NCBI GenBank assembly: GCA_035315065.1
Contig: DATFYM010000051.1
Span: 1-6,095 of the forward strand
DNA length: 6,095 nt
Direction of reading: 5' to 3'
Source: DATFYM01 sp035315065
GTDB lineage: Bacteria > Acidobacteriota > Terriglobia > UBA7540
Part shown: positions 1-4,421 of the stretch, piece by piece
How the letters are laid out: each line of letters begins with the position of its first letter
Position numbering within the stretch: the first letter of the stretch is position 1
Program-made: the position numbers and the translations under genes
The notes under the pieces: model-generated
The model's input: only the letters and a program-made list of their open reading frames with translations
Databases searched by the model: none
Told to the model about the DNA's origin: nothing

Positions 1-2
1 CC

Positions 3-125
3 AAGTCGGTCTGTCAACTAAATAATGCAAAGACCGACCTGCGGAAAATCGACGCTGGGGAGGAGTGGATTGAGACATCTCCAGGTGAAAATGTAGAAAC
101 TCCAGGGGCGGCTATTGCCGCCTAA
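3..125 (+). CDS. 3' end of an unrecognised gene (partial)
   Basis: An open frame enters from the left edge and stops at TAA 123-125, giving 40 residues that end in GAAIAA. The fragment is polar and acidic (KTDLRKIDAGEEWIE), with no membrane segment or recognised motif, so I cannot name it. It is the only long frame open at the edge, and a GC-rich hairpin sits exactly on its stop codon, as at many gene ends. It could equally be an open frame by chance, since too little of the protein is visible to judge codon use. Confidence 0.35.
   Translation, partial: KSVCQLNNAKTDLRKIDAGEEWIETSPGENVETPGAAIAA
107..122 (+). terminator. GC hairpin at the end of the first gene
   Basis: GGCGGC-TATT-GCCGCC is a perfect 6-bp stem with a 4-nt loop, ending one base before the TAA stop. 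No T-run follows, so it is at best a weak intrinsic terminator or a 3'-end stabilising hairpin. Confidence 0.3.
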
Positions 126-165
126 CTCCAACTTCTATGTCGTGCACCCGGGTATTCTTCCCATG

Positions 166-194
166 TTGCAGGCAGAAGAGCTGTTGTGTATCAT
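166..194 (+). promoter_or_regulatory. Probable promoter of the copy-1 antitoxin
   Basis: TTGCAG (166-171) and TATCAT (189-194) are separated by 17 bp, a good sigma70-type match. The start point would fall about 30 nt before the antitoxin ATG. Copy 2 keeps the -10 (2194-2199) with CTGCAG at -35. Copy 3 keeps the -10 (4158-4163) but has unrelated sequence at -35, so it may be silent or use another promoter. Confidence 0.45.
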
Positions 195-212
195 GGAGGT
201 CGGGGTTACACA
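185..212 (+). promoter_or_regulatory. Candidate antitoxin operator (inverted repeat over the -10)
   Basis: TGTGTA (185-190) and TACACA (207-212) form an inverted repeat with a 16-bp spacer. The left arm overlaps the -10 hexamer. Type II antitoxins commonly repress their own promoter by binding such palindromes. The same pair is intact in copy 3 (4154-4181) and has one mismatch in copy 2 (TGTCTA, 2190-2217). The arms are only 6 bp, so this is suggestive only. Confidence 0.35.
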
Positions 213-230
213 CACCCGGAGGATGGCATA

Positions 231-446
231 ATGAAGGTGGCACTCACTCGAACGAATCTCCTGCTGGAGGCTCGCAAGATCCGGCGCCTTCGCAAGGCTC
301 TCCAGTCACCCAGCAATTCTGAGGCGGTCCGGCGCGCTATTGATGAGCGCCTGGCAGTGGAAACAGGTCTTCGCGCGCTCCAAGACCTCCAAAGGCTCGG
401 AGGCCCGGACGGTGTCTTCGGGCGCGCCGCGCCGAGGGCCAGATGA
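231..446 (+). CDS. VapB-like antitoxin, repeated copy 1
   Basis: This 71-residue basic protein resembles ribbon-helix-helix VapB-type antitoxins. A short N-terminal strand (KVALTRTN) is followed by a basic helix (residues 11-24), then SNSEAVRRAI (28-37), typical of the second RHH helix, and a C-terminal tail (about 47-65) that in such proteins wraps the toxin. ATG 231 is chosen because GGAGGA lies 7 nt upstream and the same site precedes the gene in all three copies. An upstream in-frame ATG at 186 lies in the promoter/operator. Antitoxins of this kind bind DNA and neutralise a PIN ribonuclease. Here only a PIN stub follows 7 bp after the stop, so the protein is effectively an orphan. Confidence 0.75.
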   Translation: MKVALTRTNLLLEARKIRRLRKALQSPSNSEAVRRAIDERLAVETGLRALQDLQRLGGPDGVFGRAAPRAR

Positions 447-453
447 GGGCCGG

Positions 454-606
454 ATGAACGCACTGCCGCCGGGTGTCGTTTTGTTCGATACTGGCGTTTA
501 CATCCGGTTCGGCCGTGGCGCTGCTCGCCTCCACGCGCAAGACGCTGAGGCTGTTCGACCCTTCTCGTTCAAGTTAGGTCGAGGCCGCGCGCGGCGCGAA
601 ACCTGA
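454..606 (+). pseudogene. Truncated PIN-domain (VapC-like) toxin remnant
   Basis: The frame starts 7 bp after the antitoxin stop, with GAGGG just upstream. It encodes MNALPPGVVLFDTGVYIRF, which looks like the first strand and helix of a PIN domain, including the first metal-binding Asp (FDTGVYI). After about residue 22 the sequence (ARLHAQDAEAVRPF...) no longer resembles a PIN protein, and it stops at 50 residues where the family has about 130. The other catalytic acidic residues are absent, so it cannot be an active ribonuclease. Copy 3 carries the same downstream sequence but lacks the PIN start. Confidence 0.6.
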
Positions 607-645
607 AGCAAGGGTGGCGCGGACCTGTTCCTCAAGCGCATGAGC

Positions 646-684
646 AAGTGTAGCGCGGACCCGAGTTCTCGGTCCGCCACTTTT
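646..684 (+). terminator. Hairpin terminator after cassette copy 1
   Basis: GCGGACCCGAG (655-665) pairs with CTCGGTCCGC (668-677), with one bulged C. Outside it, AAGTG (646-650) pairs with CACTT (678-682). A short T-run (TTTT, 681-684) follows the stem. It would insulate the cassette from the downstream TA operon. The innermost bases cannot all pair, because the formal loop is only TT. Confidence 0.45.
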
Positions 685-762
685 GGTTCCGATTCCGATC
701 CTTTGCATCGCCTGGCATACCTGGCGTCGGGGGTCACCCCACGGGCTGCTTCGAGATTCAAA

Positions 763-792
763 TTGATTTACGCCTCAGGAGTGACATAGCAT
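763..792 (+). promoter_or_regulatory. Possible promoter of the antitoxin/ParE operon
   Basis: TTGATT (763-768) and TAGCAT (787-792) are separated by 18 bp and lie just upstream of the operon. Both boxes are imperfect. A start near 799 would leave a short leader that fits the ribosome site used for ATG 827. Confidence 0.3.
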
Positions 793-826
793 TGGTAGGA
801 GCGGAATGAAAATGGGGAGAGGGCAA

Positions 827-1015
827 ATGGAATCCGCGAGCATCAAAGAGGAGGCTCGGCGATTGCTGGAGAAACTGCCGGAAAACTCCACCTGGGATGA
901 CCTGATGCACGAGATTTACGTTCGTCAGGCCATTGAAGCGGGCCTTGCCGATAGCCGGGCCGGACGAACCATCGACGTCGAGCAAGTACGCTCAAGATTC
1001 GGACTGCCGAAGTGA
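827..1015 (+). CDS. Small antitoxin partner of a ParE-family toxin
   Basis: This 62-residue acidic protein starts MESASIKEEARRLLEKLP and continues ENSTWDDLMHEIYVRQAIEAGLADSRAG. It matches a widespread small antitoxin type found directly before RelE/ParE toxins: a helical N-terminus, the 'TWDDLM.EIYVRQAIEAGLADS' core and a short VEQVRSRFG tail. ATG 827 is preferred because GGAGAGGG (816-823) is well spaced and the family usually starts just before 'SIKEEA'. ATG 806, with AGGAG 4 nt upstream, would add seven residues and is the alternative. Its stop overlaps the toxin start by 3 nt (GTGA), the classic coupling that makes antitoxin before toxin. Both genes look intact. Confidence 0.75.
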   Translation: MESASIKEEARRLLEKLPENSTWDDLMHEIYVRQAIEAGLADSRAGRTIDVEQVRSRFGLPK

Positions 1016-1299
1016 GGGTCCACTGGACGGACACGGCAGTTGACCATCTTCGGGCACTTTACGAGTACATTGCGCTAAGCTCTCCGGAGTACGCGCAAAG
1101 AGTAGTCGGCCGCTTAACCAGACGCTCCCAACAAGTCGCCGATTTCCCTTTGTCAGGCCGAATGGTTCCTGAAGCTGAGCTAGGCCAGATTCGCGAAGTC
1201 CTGGAAGGTCCATATCGAATCATCTATCACATTAAGCCCGACCAGATCGATGTGATCGCTGTCATCCATGGGGCGCGGCAAACTCCGTGGAGCCGATGA
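1012..1299 (+). CDS. ParE/RelE-family toxin
   Basis: This 95-residue toxin of the ParE/RelE fold starts at GTG 1012, overlapping the antitoxin stop. Family features are visible: W5 in the first strand; the helical hairpin LRALYEYIALSSPEYAQRVV (13-32); the FPLSGRMVPE turn (45-54); IREVLEGPYRIIYHI (60-74) with the GPYRIIY strand; and the final strand VIAVIHGAR (81-89). ParE members poison DNA gyrase and RelE members cleave ribosome-bound mRNA. The GR.VPE and HGAR motifs fit ParE better, but the target cannot be decided from sequence. Length is normal and no lesion is seen. With the 827 gene it is one of two apparently complete TA operons here. Confidence 0.82.
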   Translation: MRVHWTDTAVDHLRALYEYIALSSPEYAQRVVGRLTRRSQQVADFPLSGRMVPEAELGQIREVLEGPYRIIYHIKPDQIDVIAVIHGARQTPWSR

Positions 1300-1336
1300 A
1301 CCTAACCAACTGATCGCTCAATTTCGTGTTCGATCG

Positions 1337-1456
1337 CGCACGGAAAATCAGAACGCGACCGAACATCTGTTCCACGAGGTCCGCCAGGTTCGCCCGGCCC
1401 GCCACAAGCAGTTAGCGCAAGGCCGAGGTGTTGGAGACGACCGTCATGGGCGCCAT
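1337..1456 (-). pseudogene. PIN-domain (DUF3368-like) toxin remnant with nonsense codon
   Basis: Read on the minus strand from ATG 1456 or 1447, the frame gives MTVVSNTSALR, a stop (TAA 1414-1412), then in the same frame LLVAGRANLADLVEQMFG and RVLIFRA. This matches the start of DUF3368 PIN proteins (compare IADTTPLHYLVLLNHADI and GRVAIP in the intact gene at 3571). The stop sits where that protein has Tyr12, so one TAC/TAT-to-TAA change explains it. The first metal-binding Asp is replaced by Asn (SNTS). Homology ends near 1337, about 40 bp from the ParE stop, so the rest of the gene is gone. No antitoxin was recognised upstream. Confidence 0.55.
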
Positions 1457-1524
1457 TGCGAGGGCCCCGGCACGGATCGAGTTCGGGCATCGGCGAGGGA
1501 TTATCGGTCCGCTAAATATTCTTT

Positions 1525-1553
1525 TTGACAACCACCCTTTGTTGCCGTATAAT
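1525..1553 (+). promoter_or_regulatory. Perfect sigma70-type promoter without a clear gene
   Basis: TTGACA (1525-1530), a 17-bp spacer and TATAAT (1548-1553) match the consensus exactly. Transcription would start near 1560. No ATG with a ribosome site follows closely. The first 50 nt downstream contain a 7-bp repeat array. It may drive a non-coding RNA or be the surviving promoter of a decayed gene. Confidence 0.6.
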
Positions 1554-1574
1554 CGCTTCAAGCTGGTTTGAACG

Positions 1575-1602
1575 GGGCTCGGGACTCGGGGTTTGCGGTT
1601 CG
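1575..1602 (+). repeat. 7-bp array A (4 units)
   Basis: Four consecutive degenerate heptamers are present: GGGCTCG, GGACTCG, GGGTTTG and CGGTTCG. They are followed by CTGAGAAAAGAAAAGCGGGACTCG, which has a diverged counterpart after array B, so array plus flank recur as a unit about 184 bp apart. Confidence 0.6.
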
Positions 1603-1758
1603 CTGAGAAAAGAAAAGCGGGACTCGGGGGCTGGAGAGTTCGCCGAAGGAACATTAGGCGGGCGGCGGTCTGTCAGAGGCCGGAGCCCGTGCCCAAAACG
1701 GTCCAACGGCTGGAGCCGAGAACGCAGGAATTGCTGACATGAGAGATGCGATTAGCCG

Positions 1759-1786
1759 GGGCTCGGGGCTCGTGGTTCGGGATCAG
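1759..1786 (+). repeat. 7-bp array B (4 units)
   Basis: GGGCTCG, GGGCTCG, TGGTTCG and GGATCAG run consecutively. They share the consensus of array A and are followed by a similar purine-rich flank (CGAAGAAAAACCGGACTC). Confidence 0.6.
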
Positions 1787-2156
1787 CGAAGAAAAACCGG
1801 ACTCAAAAGGCGGCGGTGGGGCCAAAATGGAAAACATGGGTCAAACAACCCCGACAAGCCTTTTAGAATCATCAACATGACCCTCAAAACAAACCTAGAA
1901 CAAACCTAGTAAGTGCTTTAGAACGGAAGCGACCCGAAAACAAACCTAGAACGAACCCGGTGCTGGAAACTCGAAATCCGAAAATCGAACCCGGCCCCGA
2001 GCGGGGCTTGGCGCTGGGTGGTCATACCTTCTCCCGAGCGAGCGTAGCGGGAACCGAGAAGCTCTAACCCCAAAAGAGGCGACGAAAGAGCTATCACTCC
2101 TCCAGGGCCGCAGGGACGGAAGTTCCAGCATAGGCATGGGGTACCCGCTCCGTAAA

Positions 2157-2488
2157 GTATTCTTTATATGCTGCAGGCAGAAGAGTTGTTGTCTATCATG
2201 GAGGTTGGGGTTACACACACCCGGAGGAAGGCCTAATGAAGGTAGCACTCACGCGAACGAATCTCCTGCTGGAGGCTCGCAAGATCCGGCGCCTTCGTAA
2301 GGCTCTCCAGTCACCCAGCAATTCTGAGGCGGTCCGGCGCGCGATTGACGAGCGCTTGGCTGTGGAAACAGGTCTTCGCGCCCTCCAAAACCTCCAAAGG
2401 CTTGGAGGCCCGGAGGATGTCTTCCGGCGCACCGCGCCGAGGGGCAGATAACGTACTGCGGTTTCTCAACGCCCTCCGTTCGGGCAAT
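2157..2488 (+). repeat. Antitoxin cassette, copy 2 of 3
   Basis: This copy aligns with copy 1 from GTATTCTT (2157) through the antitoxin. The toxin region is missing. After the stop only 9 nt (2452-2460) separate the gene from a 28-bp segment (2461-2488) that is identical to 4536-4563 at the end of copy 3. Copy 2 therefore lacks the approximately 120 bp that copy 3 has between those points. A cysteine desulfurase fragment begins about 10-15 bp beyond its right end. Confidence 0.8.
2236..2451 (+). CDS. VapB-like antitoxin, repeated copy 2
   Basis: This 71-residue paralogue of the 231-446 protein has GGAGGA 7 nt before its ATG. Codons 1-51 differ from copy 1 at eight positions, all synonymous, so that part of the protein is identical. 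The last 20 codons carry six amino-acid changes (D52N, D60E, G61D, G64R, A66T, A70G). The conserved part contains the predicted ribbon-helix-helix DNA-binding fold and the variable part is the presumed toxin-binding tail. No toxin gene follows at all. It may survive as a DNA-binding regulator or simply be a recent decaying copy. Confidence 0.7.
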   Translation: MKVALTRTNLLLEARKIRRLRKALQSPSNSEAVRRAIDERLAVETGLRALQNLQRLGGPEDVFRRTAPRGR

Positions 2489-2497
2489 CCTATCCTA

Positions 2498-2623
2498 TTA
2501 TACCTTAGAGCCGAATTTGTAGCTGCTCGACGGATTGCCCCACTCCGTGGTGAGGTACGGCATCATGGCTTCCAGCACCTCAGGCAAAATGGGCGTGGTG
2601 GCGTTATGGTCGAGGTAGATCAT
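2498..2623 (-). pseudogene. Cysteine desulfurase (IscS/NifS-type) N-terminal fragment
   Basis: On the minus strand, ATG 2623 opens a 41-residue frame reading MIYLDHNATTPILPEVLEAM, then MPYLTTEWGNPSSSYKFGSK before a stop. YLDHNATTP and GNPSS are hallmark N-terminal motifs of class V aminotransferase-fold cysteine desulfurases, which take sulfur from cysteine for Fe-S cluster and tRNA thiolation. The family has about 380-400 residues. Here everything after SYKFGSK is missing, including the PLP-binding lysine and the active cysteine. The break lies within about 20 bp of the right end of antitoxin cassette copy 2, so the two events are probably linked. No ribosome site is visible. The surviving frame has no internal stop, so the break may be fairly recent. 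Confidence 0.75.
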
Positions 2624-2631
2624 TGAGGCAG

Positions 2632-2659
2632 CCCACAGCTCACAGTCTACAGTTTACAG
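2632..2659 (+). repeat. 7-bp array C (4 units)
   Basis: CCCACAG, CTCACAG, TCTACAG and TTTACAG run consecutively with the core YACAG. Its right half is the left arm of the long inverted repeat that ends at 2723. Confidence 0.65.
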
Positions 2660-2723
2660 TAAGAACCGGGTTCGGGGTTAGGGCGCGTCTTGACTCTTAA
2701 CTGCCGACTGTCAACTGTAGACT
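2644..2723. repeat. 17-bp inverted repeat made from two 7-bp arrays
   Basis: AGTCTACAGTTTACAGT (2644-2660) and ACTGTCAACTGTAGACT (2707-2723) are reverse complements at 16 of 17 positions, with a 46-bp loop. Transcribed, they would form a long hairpin upstream of the gene at 2789. The loop carries a small palindrome, GAACCGGGTTC. No T-run follows. Confidence 0.65.
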
Positions 2724-2725
2724 CC
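2691..2725 (+). repeat. 7-bp array D (5 units)
   Basis: TGACTCT, TAACTGC, CGACTGT, CAACTGT and AGACTCC run consecutively, with the core ACT at the third position of each unit. On the opposite strand the units resemble array C, so C and D are one array type in inverted orientation. Confidence 0.6.
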
Positions 2726-2788
2726 CCGGGCGTCGTGGTACACTCAATCCAGGCGTGAGTCCGTTGGCGACCGCGGGGAGAGCGTCCT

Positions 2789-3163
2789 ATGCAGGTCGTG
2801 AAGACTAAAGGTGAGGTGGGACCGGACGGGCGGTTGCGACTGGATGTGCCCGTGGAACTTCCGGCTGGCGCGGTGGAGCTCGTCCTGGTGGTGGGCAGGA
2901 CGCCACAGCCCAACGGGTCCAAATACAATTTCGCTGACGTTGTCGGAAAGCTGGAATGGCAGGGTGACGCCATCGAAGAGCAGAGAAAGCTGCGCGATGA
3001 CCGGGTACCGAAGCACCATCGCTCTTGGGAGCGTGGGCGTGAAACGCCCGAGTGTGCGGGTACGCCGCCGTTAAGTTGTGGCCTTGCCGCGAGTCCGTTG
3101 GGAGTGCCGATCAAGCAGAAGCTGCACCAGTGTGGTGTCCACGTAAAAGCCGGCCGCCCGTAG
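2789..3163 (+). CDS. Orphan antitoxin-like protein with an anomalous C-terminus
   Basis: ATG 2789 follows GGGGAG by 8 nt, and TGGTACACT (2735-2743) could be an extended -10. Residues 1-35 (KGEVGPDGRLRLDVPVELPAGAVELVLVV) are a beta-rich domain. A linker with KYNFADVVGKLEWQGDAIEEQRKLRDD (about 45-71) follows. This resembles small antitoxin-like proteins usually found directly upstream of PIN toxins and ending soon after 'QR.LRD'. Here the frame runs on for about 53 residues of unlike sequence (VPKHHRSWERGRETPE...) and overlaps the 3' end of the convergent PIN gene by 93 bp. No toxin follows. The native 3' end and its toxin were probably lost by deletion, so the C-terminal third is likely not genuine. 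Confidence 0.5.
   Translation: MQVVKTKGEVGPDGRLRLDVPVELPAGAVELVLVVGRTPQPNGSKYNFADVVGKLEWQGDAIEEQRKLRDDRVPKHHRSWERGRETPECAGTPPLSCGLAASPLGVPIKQKLHQCGVHVKAGRP
3035..3049. repeat. Small perfect hairpin between convergent genes
   Basis: GGGCGT-GAA-ACGCCC is a 6-bp stem with a 3-nt loop, 22 bp beyond the stop of the minus-strand PIN gene. It is well placed to act as a terminator for that operon, but it lacks a T-run on either strand. Confidence 0.3.
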
Positions 3164-3571
3164 TCGTCGCAGGGCTTGCGGCAGGTCCACCAAGCCAGCC
3201 ACGGCCGCGTCATCCAACACTCGCAGGGTCCCAATCACCCGCAGCTTTCGACGCTGGGCTTCGCGCCGCGCGGCTTTGTCGTCGAGGATCACCGCGTCAG
3301 CCCGGAGGGTTTCGGCCAAGGCAATCGCTTCTCGCTCGCCGGCGTCGAGTTCCGTCAAGGCGAGGTCTGGAGGTGCCGAAACTCGTCGCACCTCCAGCCA
3401 GTCCGGGCGATTCGCAATCCATTGTTTGATGATCGCGGGAGTGCCTGCCGCTTGCAGTTCGCGGTAGACGGCCTCAGGGATGGCCACGCGACCGTATAGC
3501 TCTTGCAAGATGTCGGCGTGGTTTAGAAGAACGAGATAATGCAGAGGGGTGGTGTCGGCGATGACGATCAT
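3071..3571 (-). CDS. PIN-domain toxin, DUF3368 family
   Basis: This 166-residue protein has the DUF3368 PIN layout: IADTTPLHYL (4-13) with the first metal-binding Asp6; GRVAIPEAVYREL (27-39) with Glu38; LDAGEREAIALA (75-86) with Glu79/Glu81; AVILDDKAARREAQRRKL (93-110) with Asp97/Asp98; and VIGTLRVLDDA (112-122). All acidic residues of a Mg-dependent PIN ribonuclease are present and the length is normal. It is the second gene of a minus-strand operon. Its ATG overlaps the antitoxin stop by 4 nt (ATGA, 3568-3571), implying translational coupling. The last residues (HSQRTRGKATT) may vary from the family. It is probably a functional RNA-cleaving toxin neutralised by its partner. Confidence 0.85.
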   Translation of the reverse strand: MIVIADTTPLHYLVLLNHADILQELYGRVAIPEAVYRELQAAGTPAIIKQWIANRPDWLEVRRVSAPPDLALTELDAGEREAIALAETLRADAVILDDKAARREAQRRKLRVIGTLRVLDDAAVAGLVDLPQALRRLRAAGFYVDTTLVQLLLDRHSQRTRGKATT

Positions 3572-3858
3572 CGCCCTTCGAGTTCCTTGCTGCGGGTTTC
3601 CTGCAGGTACCGGCTGGTTTCCGCGTCGAGCTCGAAATCCTCCGCCGTGTAGTCAAAAGGCACCCCGTGGCGCGCCATGAACTGATCCACCTCGGCGCGG
3701 GTTTCAAAACCAAGCATCCGCCGCACCTGCGAACGCCCGAGTAGACGAGCGCGGTAACCCTCGATGGCGAGGCTCTCGAGCGCGTGCCGAGGTAGATCGC
3801 CCCACTCGTTCTCGAGGCGGCGCTCGACGTCTTCCGGAAGTTCGATCTTCAATTCCAT
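3568..3858 (-). CDS. UPF0175-family antitoxin
   Basis: This 96-residue protein matches UPF0175 antitoxins, which pair with DUF3368 PIN toxins. It begins with a short strand (MELKIELPEDV). Next come a helix with LESLAIEGYRARLLGRSQV (27-45), RRMLGFETRAEVDQFMARHGV (46-66, the helix-turn-helix-like core ending in the typical 'HGVP') and an acidic tail (FDYTAEDFELDAET) likely to bind the toxin. It overlaps the toxin start by 4 nt. No ribosome site precedes ATG 3858. Instead TGC-TAGTAT (an extended -10) lies 6 nt upstream, suggesting a leaderless transcript. The gene looks intact. Confidence 0.8.
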   Translation of the reverse strand: MELKIELPEDVERRLENEWGDLPRHALESLAIEGYRARLLGRSQVRRMLGFETRAEVDQFMARHGVPFDYTAEDFELDAETSRYLQETRSKELEGR

Positions 3859-4149
3859 GTCGTGATACTAGCACAGGACCGAGCCCTGAGGAAGTGGAAG
3901 CAACACTCATTCCAAGGGCTCCGCACGGTTTCGAGACGTTCATAGATCTTCTCGGCCTCAGGTAGGGCGGTTTTGTACCATTTACTGTCCGCCTTCCGGC
4001 CGCCGAGCAAGAGAATCACGGTTCGGCGCGGATCGAAAGCGAATATGACGCGATGCGGGTTGCCGGCGTGCTGGATAATGAGATCCTTCAGGTTCGTCGA
4101 CGTGAAACCCTTGAGAGCCCTTGGGCGTATCGGCGTGGGTACGGCCGAA
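3849..4149 (-). pseudogene. Truncated, frameshifted HigB/RelE-like toxin
   Basis: The minus strand encodes LKGFTSTNLKDLIIQHAGNP then HRVIFAFDPRRTVILLLGG and RKADSKWYKTALPEAEKIYE. This is the C-terminal half of the HigB/Gp49-like RelE-superfamily toxins, whose members cleave mRNA (compare 'LKGS...NLKELR', 'R.l.AFDP.R.aillLGG.K', 'WY....P.A...Y'). Just upstream, another frame reads FGRTHADT, the family's 'GRPHADT', so there is a frameshift near 4115-4125. The first about 40 residues are absent: antitoxin cassette copy 3 begins right where they should be. After ERLE (about 3930) the frame continues into unrelated sequence up to 3849. No XRE-type HigA antitoxin follows. Clearly non-functional. 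Confidence 0.7.
3865..3873 (-). promoter_or_regulatory. Extended -10 of the UPF0175/PIN operon
   Basis: On the minus strand TGC-TAGTAT lies 6 nt before ATG 3858. A TG one base ahead of the hexamer is the extended -10 pattern. A start about 7 nt downstream would place the RNA 5' end on the ATG. The -35 candidate (TTCCTC, 17-bp spacer) is poor. Confidence 0.35.
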
Positions 4150-4198
4150 TTGTTGTGTATCATGGAGGCCGGGGTTACACACACCCGGAGGATGCCAT

Positions 4199-4414
4199 AT
4201 GAAGGTAGCACTCACGCGAACCAATCTCCTGCTGGAGGCTCGCAAGATCCGGCGCCTTCGCAAGGCTCTCCGGTCACCCAGCAATTCTGAGACGGTCCGG
4301 CGCGCGATTGACGAGCGCCTGGCAGTGGAAACAGGTCTTCGCGCGCTTCAAGACCTGCAAAGGCTCGGAGGCCCGGAGGATGTCTTCGGGCGCGCCGCGC
4401 CGAGGGCCAGGTGA
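4199..4414 (+). CDS. VapB-like antitoxin, repeated copy 3
   Basis: This is the third 71-residue paralogue, with GGAGGA 6 nt before its ATG. Against copy 1 it has four amino-acid changes (Q25R, A32T, D60E, G61D) and eight synonymous ones. A32T lies inside the predicted second RHH helix (SNSETVRRAI). GPEDVF in the tail agrees with copy 2 rather than copy 1, so copy 1's GPDGVF is probably derived. The inverted repeat of the leader is intact but the -35 is lost. A longer in-frame start at 4121 would run through the HigB remnant and is not credible. An orphan: its toxin gene is deleted at the 5' end. Confidence 0.72.
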   Translation: MKVALTRTNLLLEARKIRRLRKALRSPSNSETVRRAIDERLAVETGLRALQDLQRLGGPEDVFGRAAPRAR

Positions 4415-4421
4415 GGGCCGG

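Larger units (their letters stand above)
152..635 (+). repeat. Antitoxin cassette, copy 1 of 3 (longest)
   Basis: This is the longest of three copies of the same cassette. It holds a leader with a promoter and inverted repeat, the VapB-like gene and a PIN toxin remnant. It aligns with copy 2 from the shared octamer GTATTCTT (152 here, 2157 there) and with copy 3 from about TTGTTGTGTATC onward. Alignment with copy 3 continues past the antitoxin to around 635. Relative to copy 3 this copy keeps an extra 60 bp (458-517). No terminal inverted repeats or target-site duplications were evident. Confidence 0.8.
1554..2156. other. About 600 bp without a convincing gene; decayed sequence
   Basis: The stretch holds 7-bp arrays A and B and a weak frame of 56 codons (ATG 1739 to TAG 1909). 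That frame ends MTLKTNLEQT and has no ribosome site. A 16-bp exact direct repeat, AAAACAAACCTAGAAC, lies at 1886-1901 and 1937-1952, 51 bp apart and so in the same frame, giving KTNLEQT and, after stops, KTNLERT. A partial third unit lies at 1900-1909. This looks like the remains of a gene with a repetitive tail. Positions 2030-2150 resemble an intergenic repeat (GGGCCGCAGGGACGG) but I cannot place it in a family. Confidence 0.45.

Noticed and set aside
5..38. 8-bp inverted repeat GTCGGTCT / AGACCGAC at the left edge
   Set aside because: The 18-nt loop and its position inside a probable coding frame make chance or a coding-region structure more likely. Nothing supports a function.
186..230. 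Longer start for antitoxin copy 1 (15 extra residues)
   Set aside because: This stretch contains the -10 and inverted repeat, while GGAGGA precedes the internal ATG in all three copies. The extra residues read as untranslated leader.
1268..1528. Plus-strand open frame after ParE
   Set aside because: It has no ribosome site or family features, and the opposite strand holds the PIN remnant.
1575..2725. CRISPR array
   Set aside because: Repeat units are 7 bp, adjacent and degenerate, with no unique spacers of regular length and no cas genes.
2647..3234. Long minus-strand open frame (195 codons)
   Set aside because: It is antisense to the orphan antitoxin and in another frame of the PIN gene, with odd composition (rich in Trp, Cys, Ser, Arg) and no motif. 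A by-product of GC-rich codons.
3052..3499. Plus-strand open frames opposite the DUF3368 PIN gene
   Set aside because: They are mirror frames of a well-supported gene with all catalytic residues.
4121..4198. Longer start for antitoxin copy 3
   Set aside because: It would run through the HigB-like remnant on the other strand and lacks a ribosome site.
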